This document shows, piece after piece, positions 61,388 through 64,000 of a stretch of DNA of 64,000 nt (positions are counted from its first letter, which is position 1; each line of letters starts with the position of its first letter). Below the pieces are notes generated by a model. It was not told where the DNA came from. It ran no database searches and saw only the letters and a list, made by a program, of their open reading frames with translations. The position numbers and the translations under genes were made by a program. This DNA is from Bog-473 sp963725895 (GTDB taxonomy: Bacteria > Actinomycetota > Acidimicrobiia > Acidimicrobiales > RAAP-2), in NCBI GenBank assembly GCA_963725895.1, contig CAVSAJ010000001.1, positions 2,418,001 through 2,482,000 on the forward strand, written 5' to 3'.

Positions 61388-61864
61388 ATGGTGAACGCTG
61401 CCGACTCTGACGCACTCTCGCGTCTGGCGCCTCAAGAGCGCTCGACGCGGCAGAAACGCGCCCTTGGCGCCGTCCTGAATGCCTCCGAGGGTTTCCGCTC
61501 CGCCCAAGAGCTTCATGCCGAGCTCCAAGCGCGCGGTGAGAGCATGGCCCTCACCACCGTCTACAACCAGGTGCGGGCTCTCGCTGACGCCGGCGAGCTC
61601 GACACCCTACGAAGTGACGACGGCGAAACCCGCTACCGCCGCTGCGCGAGCGACGAGCACCACCACCACCTCGTCTGCCGTCACTGCGGCAGTGCCATTG
61701 AGGTCGACGGGCCAGAAGTCGAGAGCTGGGCCACCAAAACCGGCAGGAAACACGGTTATACCGATGTCACCCACACCGTCGAGATCCTCGGCACCTGCCC
61801 AGAGTGCGCAAGGTCGATCGAGAGCTCCCAGGAGCAGCGGGGGGACGCGCCGCCCATACTGTGA
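61388..61864 (+). CDS. Fur-family regulator (Zur-like)
   Basis: 158 residues from ATG 61388. N-terminal winged helix: TRQKRALGAVLNASEGFRSA, AQELHAELQARGESMALTTV, YNQVRALADAGELDTLR. C-terminal metal/dimer domain: DEHHHHLVCRHCGSAIEVDG with the HHHH and Cys-x2-Cys structural zinc site, and CPECARS for the second Cys pair. Gene position after an ArsR-type sensor and beside a zinc-type importer makes it a probable zinc uptake repressor (Zur), the common actinobacterial SmtB-Zur arrangement. Cytosolic dimer. Confidence 0.93.
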   Translation: MVNAADSDALSRLAPQERSTRQKRALGAVLNASEGFRSAQELHAELQARGESMALTTVYNQVRALADAGELDTLRSDDGETRYRRCASDEHHHHLVCRHCGSAIEVDGPEVESWATKTGRKHGYTDVTHTVEILGTCPECARSIESSQEQRGDAPPIL

Positions 61865-61941
61865 CGGTCGGAACGGCTGCCGGCTGTCCGCACGAGCGGA
61901 ACGGCCGTGGGCCGCCGAGCGCGCAACAGGAGCAGAAACGC

Positions 61942-63042
61942 ATGGCGATGGGCAACAGGCCGGAGGTCAAGACCGCTCCGGCACCGATCGTGGCGCTGGA
62001 CGTGACGCTGTTGGCGTCGCAGCTCGCGACGGCCCTGGTCCGAGTGCCGTTCCGTCACCCACTGCGCGGGCAGTCCACCCCCTGGTCGAACCTCGGGATG
62101 GCGGTGACACGTGAAATGACGCGTTCGTTCATGGGGTATGCCTCGGCGTTGCGCATCCCCGAATTCCGCTCCCTGGAGCTCGTGGTGGACGAGATCTGCC
62201 AGTGGATCATGCCGCCCTTCGTCCGCTCACTCGACGTCGACGGGTATGCCTGCGAGTTCGGCGGGGTTCCCGGCATCTTGTACCTGCCTCGGGCCGTGCC
62301 TCCCGTCGGCGTCATCCTCTACCTCCACGGTGGTGGGTACATCGGTACCTCACCCACGATGTACGCGTTCTATACCGCCCGGGTGTGCCGCGAGACTGAA
62401 TGTGCAGTCTTCGTGGCCGACTATCGGCTGGCCCCCGAGTTCCCGTTCCCTGCGGGCGCGGAGGACGCATCGGCCATCTACTACGAGTTCATCGCCCGGG
62501 GAGTCGGTCGCGAGCGAATCTTTCTCGCCGGCGACTCCGGCGGTGGCGGCTTGGCCAACACGGTGCTGTTGATCAACCCGGCGCGCGTCAAGCCGGTGCG
62601 CCCCGCCGGGCTCGTGCTCTTCTCGCCCGAGGTCGACCTGCTCCTCGACGAACCATCGATGTCCGAGAACGCAGACCGCGACATACTGCCGTGGAACATC
62701 CCCACCGCGTCTTATCTCCACGGGTTCGACCCCATGGCCGCGTCCGTCGCCCCTTTGACCGCGAATCTGAGTGGATTTCCGCCAACCTGCGTCACGTGGG
62801 GCAGTTACGAGATGTTCCGCGATGCGATACGCCGCTACGTCGAACGCTTGCGTGCGGCCGGCGTCCCCACCGAGGCACACGAGTACGAGGGCATGTTCCA
62901 TGTCTTCCAGATGCTGATGCCATGGGCCACCGACAGCCGGGACGTCTTTCGTCGCGTACGCCAGTTCATCCACGGACTCACCCGCGACTCTCCGCCGCCT
63001 TCGATCTCATTGAGCCGGCTGCTCGGAATCGGGGGCGACTGA
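61942..63042 (+). CDS. HSL-family alpha/beta hydrolase (esterase/lipase)
   Basis: 366 residues from ATG 61942, with AGGAG nine bases before. Hormone-sensitive-lipase pattern: VILYLHGGGYIGTSPTMYAF (HGGG oxyanion hole), VADYRLAPEFPFPAGAEDAS, nucleophile FLAGDSGGGGLANTV (GDSGG), acid in the CVTWGSYEMFRDAIRR region (Glu/Asp) and the His in EYEGMFHVFQM. The first 100 residues with helices (VTLLASQLATALVRVPFRHP) are typical for actinobacterial LipI/LipN-like enzymes. Short-chain ester substrates are likely. No signal peptide. Confidence 0.93.
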   Translation: MAMGNRPEVKTAPAPIVALDVTLLASQLATALVRVPFRHPLRGQSTPWSNLGMAVTREMTRSFMGYASALRIPEFRSLELVVDEICQWIMPPFVRSLDVDGYACEFGGVPGILYLPRAVPPVGVILYLHGGGYIGTSPTMYAFYTARVCRETECAVFVADYRLAPEFPFPAGAEDASAIYYEFIARGVGRERIFLAGDSGGGGLANTVLLINPARVKPVRPAGLVLFSPEVDLLLDEPSMSENADRDILPWNIPTASYLHGFDPMAASVAPLTANLSGFPPTCVTWGSYEMFRDAIRRYVERLRAAGVPTEAHEYEGMFHVFQMLMPWATDSRDVFRRVRQFIHGLTRDSPPPSISLSRLLGIGGD

Positions 63043-63052
63043 CCGACGTCCG

Positions 63053-64000
63053 TCAGGGCGACCCGATGGAGTCGGCGACTTTGCGCAGATCGGCCCTGAA
63101 GTCGGGGTGCGCGATATCGACCAGGAGGTGAGCTCGCTCGCGCACAGTGAGGCCCGTGAGTTCGGCCGCGCCGTACTCGGTGATGACGACGCCCGTGTGG
63201 TGTCGAGGCGTGGACACCACAGATCCAACAGGGAAGAGTCCAGCGATGCGCGACATCACGTCGCCATTACGCACGGCAGTGGAGCGCAGGCAGATGAGCG
63301 AATGTGCGTCGAGGTGGAACTCCGCGCCCGCGACGAAGTCCTCGTGGCCACCGACGCCCGAGATCTGTCGTCCGTCGATGCTGTCGGCGACCACCTGGCC
63401 GTAGAGGTCGACAGAGAGCGCGCCATTGATGGAAACCAGGTTGGCGTTGCGCGAGATGACGGTGGGATCGTTCACGACCTCGACCGGCAAGAAGGCAACA
63501 TCAGCGTTGTCGTCCAGCCATCCGTAGAGGTCAGACGTCCCCAGCGCGAAGGTGGTCACCGACACGCCGTCGAAGATGCCCTTGGCATCGTTGGTCACCT
63601 TTCCCGCTTCGTGCAGGCGCATCAGCCCGCTCGTGAACATCTCGGAATGGATCCCAAATCCGCCAAGCGATCCCTTCGCCAGCTCGTTCGCCACGACGTT
63701 GGGGATCGCGCCGATACCGGTCTGCAGCGTGGATCCCTGTCGCACATAGGAGAGAGCATGACCGGCGATGGCGTCGTCCACCTCGTCGGTTGCAGGTTCG
63801 GGCAAGACAAAAGGGGCTCCGGTCGCCTCCACCACCACGTCGACCATGTCAACGGGGATCGTGTTCTCGTACTCCGGCGGCAGACTCTTCGTCCGAGGCA
63901 GGTTCGGGTTCACCTCGATGATGAGGAGTCGCTCTGGGTCTGCGCCGGCGCGCAAGAGCTCGGGCCGCGTCGCGCCGAGATGCAGCGCGAGGTTGAGATT
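63053..64000 (-). CDS. Acetyl-CoA hydrolase/4-hydroxybutyrate CoA-transferase family protein (5' end outside window)
   Basis: About 315 C-terminal residues are visible; the frame is open at the window edge. Family motifs: VLPEPATDEVDDAIAGHALS, YVRQGSTLQTGIGAIPNVVA with the GIGAIPN CoA-binding loop, LGGFGIHSEMFTSGLMRLHE with Glu (the catalytic Glu of the family) in IHSEMF, and GGHEDFVAGA near the end. Reaction: transfer of CoA between acyl groups such as acetate, butyrate or 4-hydroxybutyrate, or hydrolysis of acetyl-CoA. Convergent with the esterase gene. Substrate unknown. Confidence 0.9.
   Translation of the reverse strand, partial: NLNLALHLGATRPELLRAGADPERLLIIEVNPNLPRTKSLPPEYENTIPVDMVDVVVEATGAPFVLPEPATDEVDDAIAGHALSYVRQGSTLQTGIGAIPNVVANELAKGSLGGFGIHSEMFTSGLMRLHEAGKVTNDAKGIFDGVSVTTFALGTSDLYGWLDDNADVAFLPVEVVNDPTVISRNANLVSINGALSVDLYGQVVADSIDGRQISGVGGHEDFVAGAEFHLDAHSLICLRSTAVRNGDVMSRIAGLFPVGSVVSTPRHHTGVVITEYGAAELTGLTVRERAHLLVDIAHPDFRADLRKVADSIGSP

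Overview
The window is high-GC chromosomal DNA with GTG starts, ATGA/GTGA gene overlaps, an LAxTG-type wall anchor, an OmpR-type two-component pair and a recA/cinA/pgsA/rimO neighbourhood. This points to an actinobacterium, possibly a deep-branching group such as Acidimicrobiia. That placement is inference from gene content and style, not from a phylogeny.

Region 1 (1-16.6 kb) is core-like. It holds the end of a dimethylformamidase-like protein, a DUF3048 lipoprotein, a methyltransferase, recA behind an SOS box, two paralogous secreted proteins, a macro-domain protein, a coupled pair of polyprenol-type glycosyltransferases, a histidine kinase/response regulator operon, and a rimO-pgsA-cinA operon. 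In the sequence as given, rimO is broken by a one-base insertion. A tRNA-Ser(GCT) gene ends this block.

Region 2 (16.7 to about 39.5 kb) looks like an accessory island. It starts with an internally deleted tyrosine integrase next to the tRNA and is gene-sparse, with more AT-rich stretches. It carries single-gene cassettes: collagen-like protein, APC permease, PPOX flavoprotein, VOC protein, methyltransferase, CocE-type hydrolase, cNMP-binding protein, DMT permease, kinase-like phosphotransferase and alpha/beta hydrolase. It also carries small regulators and two simple tandem repeats. Notable are an HTH/Clp-N-domain operon with two tandem palindromes over an apparently leaderless promoter, a 53-aa/87-aa small-protein operon, a GntR-NHL pair, and a translationally coupled PP-loop ATPase plus polysaccharide pyruvyl transferase pair.

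Region 3 (39.8-47.1 kb) is the most interesting part. A cobalamin riboswitch on the plus strand precedes a complete ECF transporter (T, double-ATPase A, S) and a BtuF-like protein that lacks a signal peptide. Converging on it from the minus strand is a second cobalamin riboswitch. That one precedes a secreted protein with squalene-cyclase-like repeats and a secreted, membrane-anchored SCO2322-like protein, the latter frameshifted here. Together they look like a B12 capture-and-import system whose extracellular half recalls the two-domain architecture of animal intrinsic factor/transcobalamin.

Region 4 (47.2-57 kb) encodes secreted and surface proteins: a Ser/Thr-rich lipoprotein, a beta-helix protein, a second exported protein, a surface protein with four 303-bp tandem repeats and an LAFTG anchor, and a large membrane protein. 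It also contains a decayed beta-propeller gene and a fused remnant of an ECF sigma factor and its anti-sigma factor.

Region 5 (57.2-64 kb) is a metal (probably zinc) ABC importer operon. It is divergent from an ArsR-type and a Fur/Zur-type regulator and is followed by an HSL-type esterase and the 3' part of a CoA-transferase gene.
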